In this document: piece by piece, positions 56,601 through 64,000 of the stretch
Layout: each line of letters opens with the position of its first letter
Numbering within the stretch: the first letter of the stretch is position 1
Assembly (NCBI RefSeq): GCF_025519785.1
Contig: NZ_JAOPKZ010000002.1
Location: forward strand, 62,001-126,000
Length of the DNA: 64,000 bases
Direction: 5' to 3'
DNA from: Staphylococcus marylandisciuri
GTDB lineage: Bacteria > Bacillota > Bacilli > Staphylococcales > Staphylococcaceae
Notes under the pieces: model-generated
Told to the model about the DNA's origin: nothing
Databases searched by the model: none
The model's input: only the letters and a program-made list of their open reading frames with translations
Program-made: the position numbers and the translations under genes

Positions 56601-57458
56601 CTAATAATTCAATATTTTATTCATTGAACGATCCACACTACCTCGATACATGCCACCAAATTTCAATAAGTGGACCATTAAGATGTATAGCTTATAGAAT
56701 TCGATACGTAGTTCTGCCCCCTTACTTAAAGGATAAGATTGATGATAAGCCTCGTAAAAATCATTGCTAAAAGCTCCGAAAGCTTTAGTTATACCTATAT
56801 CAAACTCGCGATCTCCATATAGAGGTGAAGGATCAAAGAGCGCTGGTTGACCATCTGTTAAAAACATATGATTACCTCCCCACATGTCGCCATGTAACAA
56901 GGAAGGTTTACTTGTGTGACTTGCTAAGGCTTGAACCATAACATCTCGAACAGCTTGATAAGTGTCACGATCCGCTTCAGTCCATTCACCATTGGCTATT
57001 AAATTATCGCATAGTACATCCATGCGCTGATTTATAAACAATTCACTCCATGTATCACACCAATCATTATCAAACGAGTGATCTCCCCCTTCATGAGGTA
57101 ATTCAAATCCAAATTTACCATCTGGTTGATGATGACTGTGCATCTTAGCAACTAATTTTGCTAGTTCTCGTTGATCTCCTCGTCCACCTTCTTCAAGGTA
57201 ACTAAGTAGTAAGTAAGCATCACTATTAATTTGTCCAGAACTAATAACTCGCGGAGCAGTAATTCCGGCTTCTTCAAACTTCTCTAGACCTACTATCTCT
57301 GCTGCATAGAACTCTTCAGAACGATGGGGCTGGACGAGTAGAAAATATGTCTCTTGACTTGTAGTAACCTTATAAGCTTGATTTACGTCTCCGCCACTGA
57401 CAGGTTTAATCTGTTTAACATCATCGATTGGCAATTGTTCTTTCCATTCTTGTTTCAT
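56601..57458 (-). CDS. Fructosamine kinase family protein
   Basis: A 285-aa kinase of the aminoglycoside phosphotransferase/fructosamine-3-kinase fold. It shows 'VSGGDVNQAYKVTT' near residues 19-32, the catalytic 'LLHGDMWGGNHMF' near 190 and the metal-binding 'ALFDPSPLYGDREFD'. It phosphorylates fructosamine or ribulosamine adducts on glycated proteins or amino acids, tagging them for removal. No linked phosphatase or regulator. Confidence 0.9.
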   Translation of the reverse strand: MKQEWKEQLPIDDVKQIKPVSGGDVNQAYKVTTSQETYFLLVQPHRSEEFYAAEIVGLEKFEEAGITAPRVISSGQINSDAYLLLSYLEEGGRGDQRELAKLVAKMHSHHQPDGKFGFELPHEGGDHSFDNDWCDTWSELFINQRMDVLCDNLIANGEWTEADRDTYQAVRDVMVQALASHTSKPSLLHGDMWGGNHMFLTDGQPALFDPSPLYGDREFDIGITKAFGAFSNDFYEAYHQSYPLSKGAELRIEFYKLYILMVHLLKFGGMYRGSVDRSMNKILNY

Positions 57459-57698
57459 TTCTGACCCTCCTCAACTTATTTCATATTATAGTCATACCTT
57501 ATTTTCAACCATCTTAATCCTTGCTAGCACGCATGCTCACTTCACCTACCTCAGTTTAGCAATATATTAAATCATGGTAATATACCTATGAAAGCACCTC
57601 ATAAAGTGCTAATCTAAAAGAGATATTAGGAAACGCTATCCTACATACTTTCTCGATAAGAACGATAATTATAATCTAATCAAGATGGAGCGATAATT

Positions 57699-58778
57699 AT
57701 GTATCAATTAGTTAAACCCTTGCTTTTTAAAATGGACCCTGAAGAAGCGCATGGTCGAATGATTAAGGCTTTAAAGTTTATTCAAAAACACCCTGCTCTT
57801 TTAACACTGACCAATCGTATGTATAACTTTGAGCATCCTAGTCTGACTCAAACTATTCAAGGGATATCCTTCCCTAACCCGATTGGTTTAGCTGCTGGTC
57901 TCGACAAATCATGCGAAGTTCCTAAAGCTCTACAATACAGTGGGTTTGGTGCTATAGAACTCGGTGGAATCACACCTAAACCACAGCCAGGTAACCCTAA
58001 ACCTCGCATGTATCGGTTACCTTCTGACTACGCGCTCATTAATAGAATGGGCTTTAATAACATCGGTATGAACAAAGCACTGAGTAACTTAAGACGCTTT
58101 AGTTATTCTCTCCCCATCGGTATCAACATCGGGGTGAATAAAGACACACCTTATGAACGCCGCTATAATGATTACATTAGTGTGCTCGATACCTTTAAAT
58201 ATGATGCTACTTTCTTTACGATAAATATAAGTTCACCAAACACAGCAAACTTACAGAATTTCCATGATAAAGACGAGTTCTCAATGCTATGTAAAGCTAT
58301 CAAGGATTATCGACAAGAAAGCGATTTAACCCAACCTATATTCTTAAAGCTAACGTCAGATCTCGACTTAGACGGCTTTAAGAACATTCTGCCAGCTATC
58401 ACTGAAACCTTTGATGGCGTTGTATTAGCTAATACCACACAACAACGAGAGGGACTTAAATCGACTCACAAAAATGAAGGCGGCGGCTTAAGTGGAAGAC
58501 CGCTTTTTGAACGCAATCGTGAATTAGTGCGTTGGGCATATCGTCAAACTGATGGGCAATTTCCTATCATCGCTACTGGTGGTATCTTTACAGCTGAAGA
58601 TGCGATTTCGATGTTAAGAAGTGGAGCTTCTTTAATTCAAATCTATAGCTCGCTCGTATACGAAGGACCTGGCCTTACATCTAAGATTAATAAAGCTATT
58701 GCGAAGTATCTCAGAGACCATGGTTACGAGAATGTCAGTGAACTCGTCGGTTTAGACCATAAGAATACATCAAATTAA
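57699..58778 (+). CDS. pyrD: Dihydroorotate dehydrogenase (quinone), class 2
   Basis: A 359-aa class 2 DHODH that oxidises dihydroorotate to orotate and gives electrons to menaquinone. It has an N-terminal membrane-associating helix region (residues 1-45), 'GLAAGLDKSCEVPKAL' near 65 for FMN, 'INISSPNTANLQNF' near 176 and 'FPIIATGGIFTAEDAI' near 287. The other pyr genes are elsewhere, as in S. aureus, where pyrD stands alone too. AUGGAG-type site (GATGGAG) 8 nt before ATG. Confidence 0.95.
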   Translation: MYQLVKPLLFKMDPEEAHGRMIKALKFIQKHPALLTLTNRMYNFEHPSLTQTIQGISFPNPIGLAAGLDKSCEVPKALQYSGFGAIELGGITPKPQPGNPKPRMYRLPSDYALINRMGFNNIGMNKALSNLRRFSYSLPIGINIGVNKDTPYERRYNDYISVLDTFKYDATFFTINISSPNTANLQNFHDKDEFSMLCKAIKDYRQESDLTQPIFLKLTSDLDLDGFKNILPAITETFDGVVLANTTQQREGLKSTHKNEGGGLSGRPLFERNRELVRWAYRQTDGQFPIIATGGIFTAEDAISMLRSGASLIQIYSSLVYEGPGLTSKINKAIAKYLRDHGYENVSELVGLDHKNTSN

Positions 58779-58817
58779 ATATCTTAGTTTCACAAATAAA
58801 GATTCATGAAATTTTTC

Positions 58818-58908
58818 AGCCGGCACTTCTAAGTTCTGCCTAACTGAGCGCCTTCTAACATTCTCTTTCTCATTGCTCTCTAGGCAACAGACTAAGTGCT
58901 GGCTTTTA
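58818..58908 (+). terminator. Family E hairpin after pyrD
   Basis: CAGCCGGCACTTCTAAG on the left and CTAAGTGCTGGCTTTTA on the right pair over ~10 bases around a long loop. It resembles the terminators at 44679 and 63785. Confidence 0.5.
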
Positions 58909-59000
58909 CATTTCTTGGAAATAAAGAAGATGGATAGTACTTTTTCTGCCCAGTAAAGATTATTTTGTAACACTATTTACTAATAAATTAACCCACTTAT

Positions 59001-59078
59001 GGGAGCGGGACAGAAATCTAATTTGAAAAAAAGATGTCGTAGTCCCGCCCCGGCAAAGACCATTATGTCCCAGCCTCA
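59001..59078. repeat. Family A truncated long unit
   Basis: GGGAGCGGGACAGAAATC, TCGTAGTCCCGCCCCGGCAA and a direct jump to 'AAGACCATTATGTCCCAGCC', skipping the GATGACT stem module. Confidence 0.8.
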
Positions 59079-59168
59079 GCCCTATCCACACTTATTAAAA
59101 CCCAAGCTTAATATATAATTAATTTTCTAAATATTAGGGTATATAACTAATGAAAGGAGTAATCGTTT

Positions 59169-59591
59169 ATGTATAGTAACATCTTACTCGCGTATGATTT
59201 TGATAACTCATTTAACAATGTACCTAAGGAATTAGAGAATTTAACCGCACACAATAACGAGGCTCGTGTAACTATTTTCAATGTTATACCCGAATCTGAT
59301 TTACAAGCTTCTGTACGTTACGAAGATAAACACTTTGAAGCTCTAGCGGAAGAAAAAGGAGAAGCGCTGACCCCTTTCGTTCAAAAGCTAGAAGACCTAG
59401 GTTTGAAAGTTAGGGTCCGTTTTAGCACTGGTAATATTAAAAATTGCATTCTTACTGAAATTGAACAAGAGAATTACGACATCGTTGTAATGAGCAATAA
59501 ACGTGCGAAACCAGACATTAAAAATGTGCTAGGTAACGTCACACATAAAATCGCAAATAGCGCTAACGTACCAGTTCTCATCGTTAAATAA
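59169..59591 (+). CDS. Universal stress protein UspA family
   Basis: A 140-aa UspA-domain protein with a Rossmann-like fold. It has 'NILLAYDFDNSFNN' at the start and a C-terminal 'VLGNVTHKIANSANVPVLIV' resembling the G-2X-G-9X-G-(S/T) ATP-binding motif with only partial match, so nucleotide binding is unsure. A GGGTAT-type SigB -10 element lies near 59137 but the -35 is poor. AAAGGAG precedes the ATG by 9 nt. Confidence 0.9.
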   Translation: MYSNILLAYDFDNSFNNVPKELENLTAHNNEARVTIFNVIPESDLQASVRYEDKHFEALAEEKGEALTPFVQKLEDLGLKVRVRFSTGNIKNCILTEIEQENYDIVVMSNKRAKPDIKNVLGNVTHKIANSANVPVLIVK

Positions 59592-59694
59592 ACTGTGATC
59601 GCTTCCTATTCGAAACATCCCCAGTGCCTCTTTCATAGCTATCAATAGAAGCGGACGTCTTGAACGATGCCTACTTATGCATAATATTGGGATG

Positions 59695-59750
59695 TAAAAA
59701 GGTGCACCTTACATAGCTAGAGTTCTAATCTAACTATTAGGTGCACCTCA
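59695..59750 (+). terminator. Terminator-like hairpin after uspA-type gene
   Basis: AGGTGCACCTTA and TAGGTGCACCT arms around ~28 bases. Each arm is itself palindromic. There is no long T run. Confidence 0.5.
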
Positions 59751-59963
59751 GTTATTAATTCATCGTTCTACTTCGATTTAATCAGTCCGATAGACTTTGA
59801 AATTTTCACTTCTGAGAGGCTTCTTTACCTTGTAGTTCTCCTTAAGCAACGCGCTCTATATTCTTAATCATGTCTAGGCGATTCCTCGCACGATTAGGAA
59901 GGGTTCTAAATTCATATTTCCAGCATTTTGTACGCATACCGAGTGGAGTTGAATCTAAATCGC

Positions 59964-60758
59964 TTATTTCAAATAGGACTCAATCACTTGCAAGACCCCA
60001 GAATCATCGTTTGAAGGCGCGCGATGTTGAGCTACACGAGCCACATTGTCACTACATGACTCCATCGCATAACTATGCGACGTCATTTCTAACATTTCAA
60101 TATCATTATCTGCATCTCCAAATGTTAGTAATTCACTACTCTCAAAGCCCCATTTCTCTAATAATTCCGCTAGTGCATGTCCTTTATTCACTTCAGTTAG
60201 TATAAGGTCAATACTATTGTTGCCGCTTGTGACTGGGCGGACAGAATCAAATTTCTCCTTAATGATTTTAACTACGCGCTCGACTTCATTGTCAGGTACG
60301 CGCAATGCAATTTTGACAATTTGGTTATCATTAACTTGGTGCAAATTAGGGACACGTTCTTTGTGATAATAATATTTATCTACGTAATGATAGAAGTCTT
60401 CAGATCTATCCTCTCTAACATAGGCACATTCAAGCGCGCTCACTACGATATCAAATACTCCTAATTCCTCTTGAGCTAACGTCAATAATGAGGTTACCGT
60501 ATTTTCCGGGAAATAATGTGCCGTAATCAATTCACCACCATCGACTGTGACTGCCCCGTTTTCAGCTACGTAAGTGATATCATCTTTATAATTAGGGAAG
60601 AAAGATTGTAATTGGGCAAGTTGATTCCCACTCGCTACTATAAATTTAATATTGTGTTCTCTCATAGATTGATAGACTTTATCGAAATAAGCTTTATCAA
60701 GTGTGTTATCAGATTTGAATAGTGTTCCATCTTTATCTGTCGCTATTACCTTAATCAT
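59964..60758 (-). CDS. HAD-superfamily Cof-type phosphatase
   Basis: A ~264-aa HAD IIB (Cof) hydrolase: catalytic 'IATDKDGTLFKSDN' near residue 8, 'IKFIVASGNQLAQLQSFF', and the closing 'TFGDADNDIEMLEMTSHSYA'. The first motif is DKDGT and not the usual DLDGT. It dephosphorylates sugar or nucleotide phosphates in the cytoplasm. The ATG at 60758 has AAAGGTGA 6 nt before it; the reading from GTG at 60767 overlaps that site. Confidence 0.88.
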   Translation of the reverse strand: MIKVIATDKDGTLFKSDNTLDKAYFDKVYQSMREHNIKFIVASGNQLAQLQSFFPNYKDDITYVAENGAVTVDGGELITAHYFPENTVTSLLTLAQEELGVFDIVVSALECAYVREDRSEDFYHYVDKYYYHKERVPNLHQVNDNQIVKIALRVPDNEVERVVKIIKEKFDSVRPVTSGNNSIDLILTEVNKGHALAELLEKWGFESSELLTFGDADNDIEMLEMTSHSYAMESCSDNVARVAQHRAPSNDDSGVLQVIESYLK

Positions 60759-61009
60759 ATATTTCACCTTTCTTACTCTTCACATTTACAGATAATACAC
60801 CTTACCCTATTTTCCAACCCGTTCACACATTGAAACGAGAAGTTAATCGCGGTTAACGATCAGTAAAAGCTGCACAGCTGTAAATCATTAAGACAACATT
60901 GATCGATTTCAATCATTTTCTATGTCTTCTCTACGCTCTAAAGAGGTCGGGATAAAAGCGTTGAGGAGTTAAGCAGAACCGAACGATTAATAACATTGCT
61001 TTCCAAATC

Positions 61010-61102
61010 TTGTCGACTCGAGAGCGTACCCGTCGACAATCTTGCTTCTGGGACGCCGATAATCGGTTTCTCGGAGCACAGAAACTATATGTCTCATCTT
61101 CT
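61010..61102. repeat. Family C repeat
   Basis: GAGAGCGTACCCGTCGACAA, 'CTTGCTTCTGGGACGCCGAT' and 'CGGAGCACAGAAACTATATG' followed by TCTCATCTTC, next to the queH stop codon. Confidence 0.65.
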
Positions 61103-61819
61103 TTAGAATTGTTCCAAGAAGGCTTTAGCGTCTTTGTTAATTTGCTTAAAGTCTATACCTTGATCCATAGCAGCAAATACGCAACCACAGTAACACTGTC
61201 TAAAAATATTGTAGTCGTTACACATTTCAATAGAGCGTTCGTAACCTTTATTCTTTTTGAAGTCTCCAGGTAAATAATTTACATCGTATATCTTTTGAAC
61301 GTCCATACCTATTTCATTAATTAACTGTGCATTCTTCTTAGGAGATAAAGTTAGAGCACTACCGAAATAATCATATCCGTACTTAACTGCAGCTTCAGCT
61401 ACGTACTCTAATCGCATCTCAAAACATGCTGTACAACGTAATCCCCCTTCAGGCTCGTCTGTTAAACCTCGTTCTTTAGCCATTTTCATAAACTCATGTG
61501 GTTTATACGGTGCCTCAATATATTTAACATGTGCGCCGGTTCTCTCATTAAAGTCCTCCACAAATTGCTCTTGAACTTTAGCGCGTCTTAAATATTCATT
61601 TTTGGGATGTATATTCGGATTAGCAAAATAAATGGCAACATCAGCATATTGTGTTAAGAATTCTAAGGTATATGTACTACAAGGTGCACAACAACTATGG
61701 AGTAGAATACTAGGACGTTCCCCCTTGCGTTCCCAGTCGTTTATCATTTTTCTTAGGACCTTATCATAGTTAATCTTCTGATTCTTCATCTTAGCTACGA
61801 TTCCATCCATTTCTATCAT
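61103..61819 (-). CDS. queH: Epoxyqueuosine reductase QueH
   Basis: A 238-aa QueH (former DUF208) enzyme that converts epoxyqueuosine to queuosine in tRNA. It carries the paired cysteines 'SCCAPCSTY' near 42, 'YFANPNIHPKNEYLRR', 'GLRCTACFEMRLEYVAE' near 130 and a final 'RQCYCGC', which together bind the iron-sulphur cluster. It replaces QueG in many Firmicutes. AAGGGTGA lies 5 nt before the ATG. Confidence 0.92.
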   Translation of the reverse strand: MIEMDGIVAKMKNQKINYDKVLRKMINDWERKGERPSILLHSCCAPCSTYTLEFLTQYADVAIYFANPNIHPKNEYLRRAKVQEQFVEDFNERTGAHVKYIEAPYKPHEFMKMAKERGLTDEPEGGLRCTACFEMRLEYVAEAAVKYGYDYFGSALTLSPKKNAQLINEIGMDVQKIYDVNYLPGDFKKNKGYERSIEMCNDYNIFRQCYCGCVFAAMDQGIDFKQINKDAKAFLEQF

Positions 61820-62185
61820 ATAATCACCCTTTTATACTGTATTCCAATAAATTATAGCAATTCTTATTTATAACTTGTAGTGCGATTTTAATATTAATGA
61901 TAAAATCTGTAGTGCTATTCAATTTGAGCAATGAACTGGTTGCTCTATTCAAGCCAAATATGCGTTTTCAATCTCAGTTTGTATTTCTCATCCTGGCTAA
62001 ATGACGTTTCGTTTCCTTCATTATTCAAAGAGACGACTGCCATTCTACGATACATACCGATACTTTTATAAAAATTTATTTCATAACATTGAGAATTGTC
62101 TAACTATTTTAAATAAAATATGGTATGATATACATTATCTTCTCTGTTCGAATTGAATAGAATTAAATTATTAGGAGGTTTACTC
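61820..62185. other. AT-rich divergent promoter region
   Basis: About 365 bases. I see no repeat, riboswitch or gene. It carries the promoters of queH and the permease. Confidence 0.4.
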
Positions 62186-63619
62186 ATGGGAGGGTTTACT
62201 CAAAAGATCTTTAAAAAGGAAGATCCATCAGTCTATCAAGATAAAGATTCTCATCTTGAACGTACTTTAAGAGTACGGGATGTTATTGCTCTAGGTGTAG
62301 GGACGATTGTGGGAACAGCTATCTTTACTTTGCCAGGTATTGTGGCTTATCAACACACTGGCCCAGCAGTAGTATTGTCATTTATTTGTGCAGCTATTGT
62401 CGCAGGTCTTGTGTCCTTTACTTACGCTGAGATGTCTTCAGCCATGCCATTTGCAGGTTCCGCATACTCTTGGATCAACGTCATCTTCGGTGAGATTTTC
62501 GGTTGGGTTGCCGGTTGGGCACTTCTAGCTGAATACTTTATAGCGACCGCTTTCGTTGCATCAGGTTTCTCAGCAAACTTACAAGGATTAATTTCACCAT
62601 TAAATATCCACCTACCTAAGATGCTGACCACGACGATGGGGAAAGGTGGCATTATCGATATCATTGCTGCTCTAGTAATTATAGTGACAGCACTTGTCTT
62701 AGCTTACGGTGTTTCAGAAGCAGCACGTGTTGAAAATGTACTCGTTATACTTAAAGTTTTTGCGGTATTACTGTTCATTGTTGTAGGTCTTACTGTGATT
62801 CATCCAGAGAACTACGTACCATTTATCCCGGAATACGTTGAAGGTAAAAACGGTGCGTTTGGTGGATGGCAAGGTATTTATGCAGGTGTCTCTATGATCT
62901 TCCTTGCGTATATCGGATTTGACTCTATAGCAGCCAACTCTGCCGAAGCGATCAATCCACAGAAAACGATGCCTAGAGGTATTATAGGCTCATTACTCAT
63001 TGCAGCGGTCCTGTTCGTTTCTGTATCTCTCGTCCTTGTAGGTATGTTCAAATATACCGAATACGGTAATACTGCTGAACCTGTAGGTTGGGCTTTACGT
63101 CAAAGTGGTTTCGGTATTGTTGCAGTTATCGTTCAAGGGATTTCAGTCATCGGTATGTTTACAGCGTTAATCGGTATGATGTTAGCTGGTTCACGTCTTG
63201 TTTATTCTTTCGGACGTGATGGCTTACTACCATCCTGGTTAGGTAGACTGAATCAAAAGCATTTACCGAACAATGCATTGTTATTCATTACAATTATCGC
63301 TGTACTTATCGGTTCAGTATTCCCGTTTGATTTCTTAGCACAGCTTATATCAGCAGGTACTCTAATTGCTTTCATGTTTGTTTCAGTAGGTGTATTTGCA
63401 CTGCGTCGACGTGAAGGTAAAGATATTCCAATGCCAAGTTTCAAAATGCCTTTCTACCCAGTCTTACCTGTACTTGCGTTAATAAGTACAATGGTCGTAT
63501 TCTGGGGACTTAGTTCAGAGGCTAAGTTATATACACTCGGTTGGTTTATACTTGGTTTAGTGATTTACTTAGTATATGGTGTACACAATTCGAAAAAGCA
63601 TAAGCAAGATCGATCTTAA
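62186..63619 (+). CDS. APC-family amino acid permease
   Basis: A ~477-aa permease with about 12 membrane helices. It has 'LGVGTIVGTAIFTLPGIVAY' near residue 33, the APC entry signature, and 'FLAYIGFDSIAANSAEAINP' near 240. It probably imports amino acids by proton symport or exchange. The ATG at 62186 has AGGAGG 7 nt before it; the longer frame from 62153 has none. Substrate unknown; many relatives are CAT-type cationic amino acid carriers. Confidence 0.9.
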   Translation: MGGFTQKIFKKEDPSVYQDKDSHLERTLRVRDVIALGVGTIVGTAIFTLPGIVAYQHTGPAVVLSFICAAIVAGLVSFTYAEMSSAMPFAGSAYSWINVIFGEIFGWVAGWALLAEYFIATAFVASGFSANLQGLISPLNIHLPKMLTTTMGKGGIIDIIAALVIIVTALVLAYGVSEAARVENVLVILKVFAVLLFIVVGLTVIHPENYVPFIPEYVEGKNGAFGGWQGIYAGVSMIFLAYIGFDSIAANSAEAINPQKTMPRGIIGSLLIAAVLFVSVSLVLVGMFKYTEYGNTAEPVGWALRQSGFGIVAVIVQGISVIGMFTALIGMMLAGSRLVYSFGRDGLLPSWLGRLNQKHLPNNALLFITIIAVLIGSVFPFDFLAQLISAGTLIAFMFVSVGVFALRRREGKDIPMPSFKMPFYPVLPVLALISTMVVFWGLSSEAKLYTLGWFILGLVIYLVYGVHNSKKHKQDRS

Positions 63620-63784
63620 TACAACTAAGTGAGCCCTTAATTATGATAAGGATCAAAATAGTGAGAGGACAGACAGCACTAATCTAAGTGATTCAGTGTT
63701 GATGATGGGATAAAGACAACGATATCCATTAAATGTCTGTCTTGACTTCTACACTAGAGCTTTCACAATTTAATACAAAGCTAA

Positions 63785-63840
63785 AAGCCAGCACTTAGTC
63801 TCATACCTCAAGGGTAAATCCGACTAATCAGTGCTGGCTT
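63785..63840. terminator. Family E hairpin, bidirectional
   Basis: AAGCCAGCACTTAGTC and GACTAATCAGTGCTGGCTT arms with a ~21-base loop. It lies between the permease and the convergent partial gene, so it could stop both. Confidence 0.65.
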
Positions 63841-63906
63841 AAATATTTTATAAGCTTAATTGTAACTGTTTGAAACACCGCGGGATGATGCCCTAGTTTC
63901 TCTCAA

Positions 63907-64000
63907 CTACTTATGACCTAATAATTTGTTCTTTAGGTCTTTGCGTTCATACTCTAGTGAATATGGATCATTTAACCAGTAAATCCCTTCATCCACTTTA
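63907..64000 (-). CDS. C-terminus of an unidentified protein, partial
   Basis: Thirty codons before a TAG at 63907 read 'KVDEGIYWLNDPYSLEYE' and 'RKDLKNKLLGHK' to the window edge. Composition looks coding and a family E hairpin follows. The family cannot be told from this fragment. Confidence 0.55.
   Translation of the reverse strand, partial: KVDEGIYWLNDPYSLEYERKDLKNKLLGHK

Noticed and set aside
59117-59142. SigB promoter upstream of the UspA-type gene
   Set aside because: GGGTAT is present but the -35 reads AATTAA, with no GTTT, so the match is too weak.
59870-60205. A 111-aa plus-strand ORF at the end of the HAD phosphatase gene
   Set aside because: It lies mostly antisense to the well-supported phosphatase and has no ribosome site.

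Overview
The window reads as a low-GC Firmicute chromosome, and almost certainly a Staphylococcus that is probably coagulase-negative. Three things point there. The gene order glcA/ptsG - cidC - cidB - cidA - cidR - mvaA/mvaS - ogt - rocA - copA - copZ - D-lactate dehydrogenase - aminotransferase - IsaA-like - pyrD resembles that stretch of the S. aureus chromosome. STAR-type GTTGGGGCCCC repeats are present. There is a capB-C-A-D type poly-gamma-glutamate operon of the sort known from S. epidermidis. I cannot name the species from sequence alone.

Layout. 1-7 kb: the C-terminus of a large AraC/GH39-type regulator, a two-domain teichoic-acid-type glycosyl/glycerophosphotransferase, and a tandem pair of TarM/TagE-like glycosyltransferases. 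7-10 kb: gtaB and a class III aminotransferase. 10-15 kb: a poly-gamma-glutamate operon capB-capC-capA-capE-capD on the minus strand, including a 53-aa CapE. 16-20 kb: a lipase-like hydrolase, two GNAT acetyltransferases and a thioredoxin-like protein. 20-27 kb: glucose PTS with a leader hairpin, then the cid overflow-metabolism and cell-death operon with its LysR regulator. 27-28 kb: a small accessory patch with a Fst-type type I toxin-antitoxin locus, a HTH-coding fragment and a truncated IS110-family transposase. 28-35 kb: an NhaC antiporter, then thiolase, HMG-CoA reductase and HMG-CoA synthase (upper mevalonate pathway), then ogt. 35-42 kb: rocA, small membrane proteins, a DUF1445 protein, an acetyltransferase and a stress-type SDR. 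42-47 kb: copA-copZ behind a CsoR-like operator, then D-2-hydroxyacid dehydrogenase and aminotransferase. 47-54 kb: an IsaA-like secreted protein with an unusual C-terminus, a PTS IIC-like membrane protein, a sodium symporter, an SDR and an amidohydrolase. 54-56 kb: a second Fst-type toxin-antitoxin locus, decayed ORFs, a KGG-repeat stress protein behind a SigB-like promoter, and a V8-like glutamyl endopeptidase. 56-64 kb: fructosamine kinase, pyrD, UspA, a HAD phosphatase, queH, an amino-acid permease and the end of one more gene.

Intergenic space is heavily colonised by dispersed structured repeats. Family A is a ~50-bp palindrome, often extended to ~165 bp (18 copies). Family B is STAR-like (4 clusters). 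Family C is a ~80-bp element (6 copies). There are also two families of repeated terminator-like hairpins. None interrupts a convincing gene. The most notable systems are the two paralogous Fst-like toxin-antitoxin loci with visible antisense RNA promoters, bidirectional terminators and complementary repeats. Next are the uncalled capE gene and the IS110 remnant whose upstream flank may retain bridge-RNA sequence.
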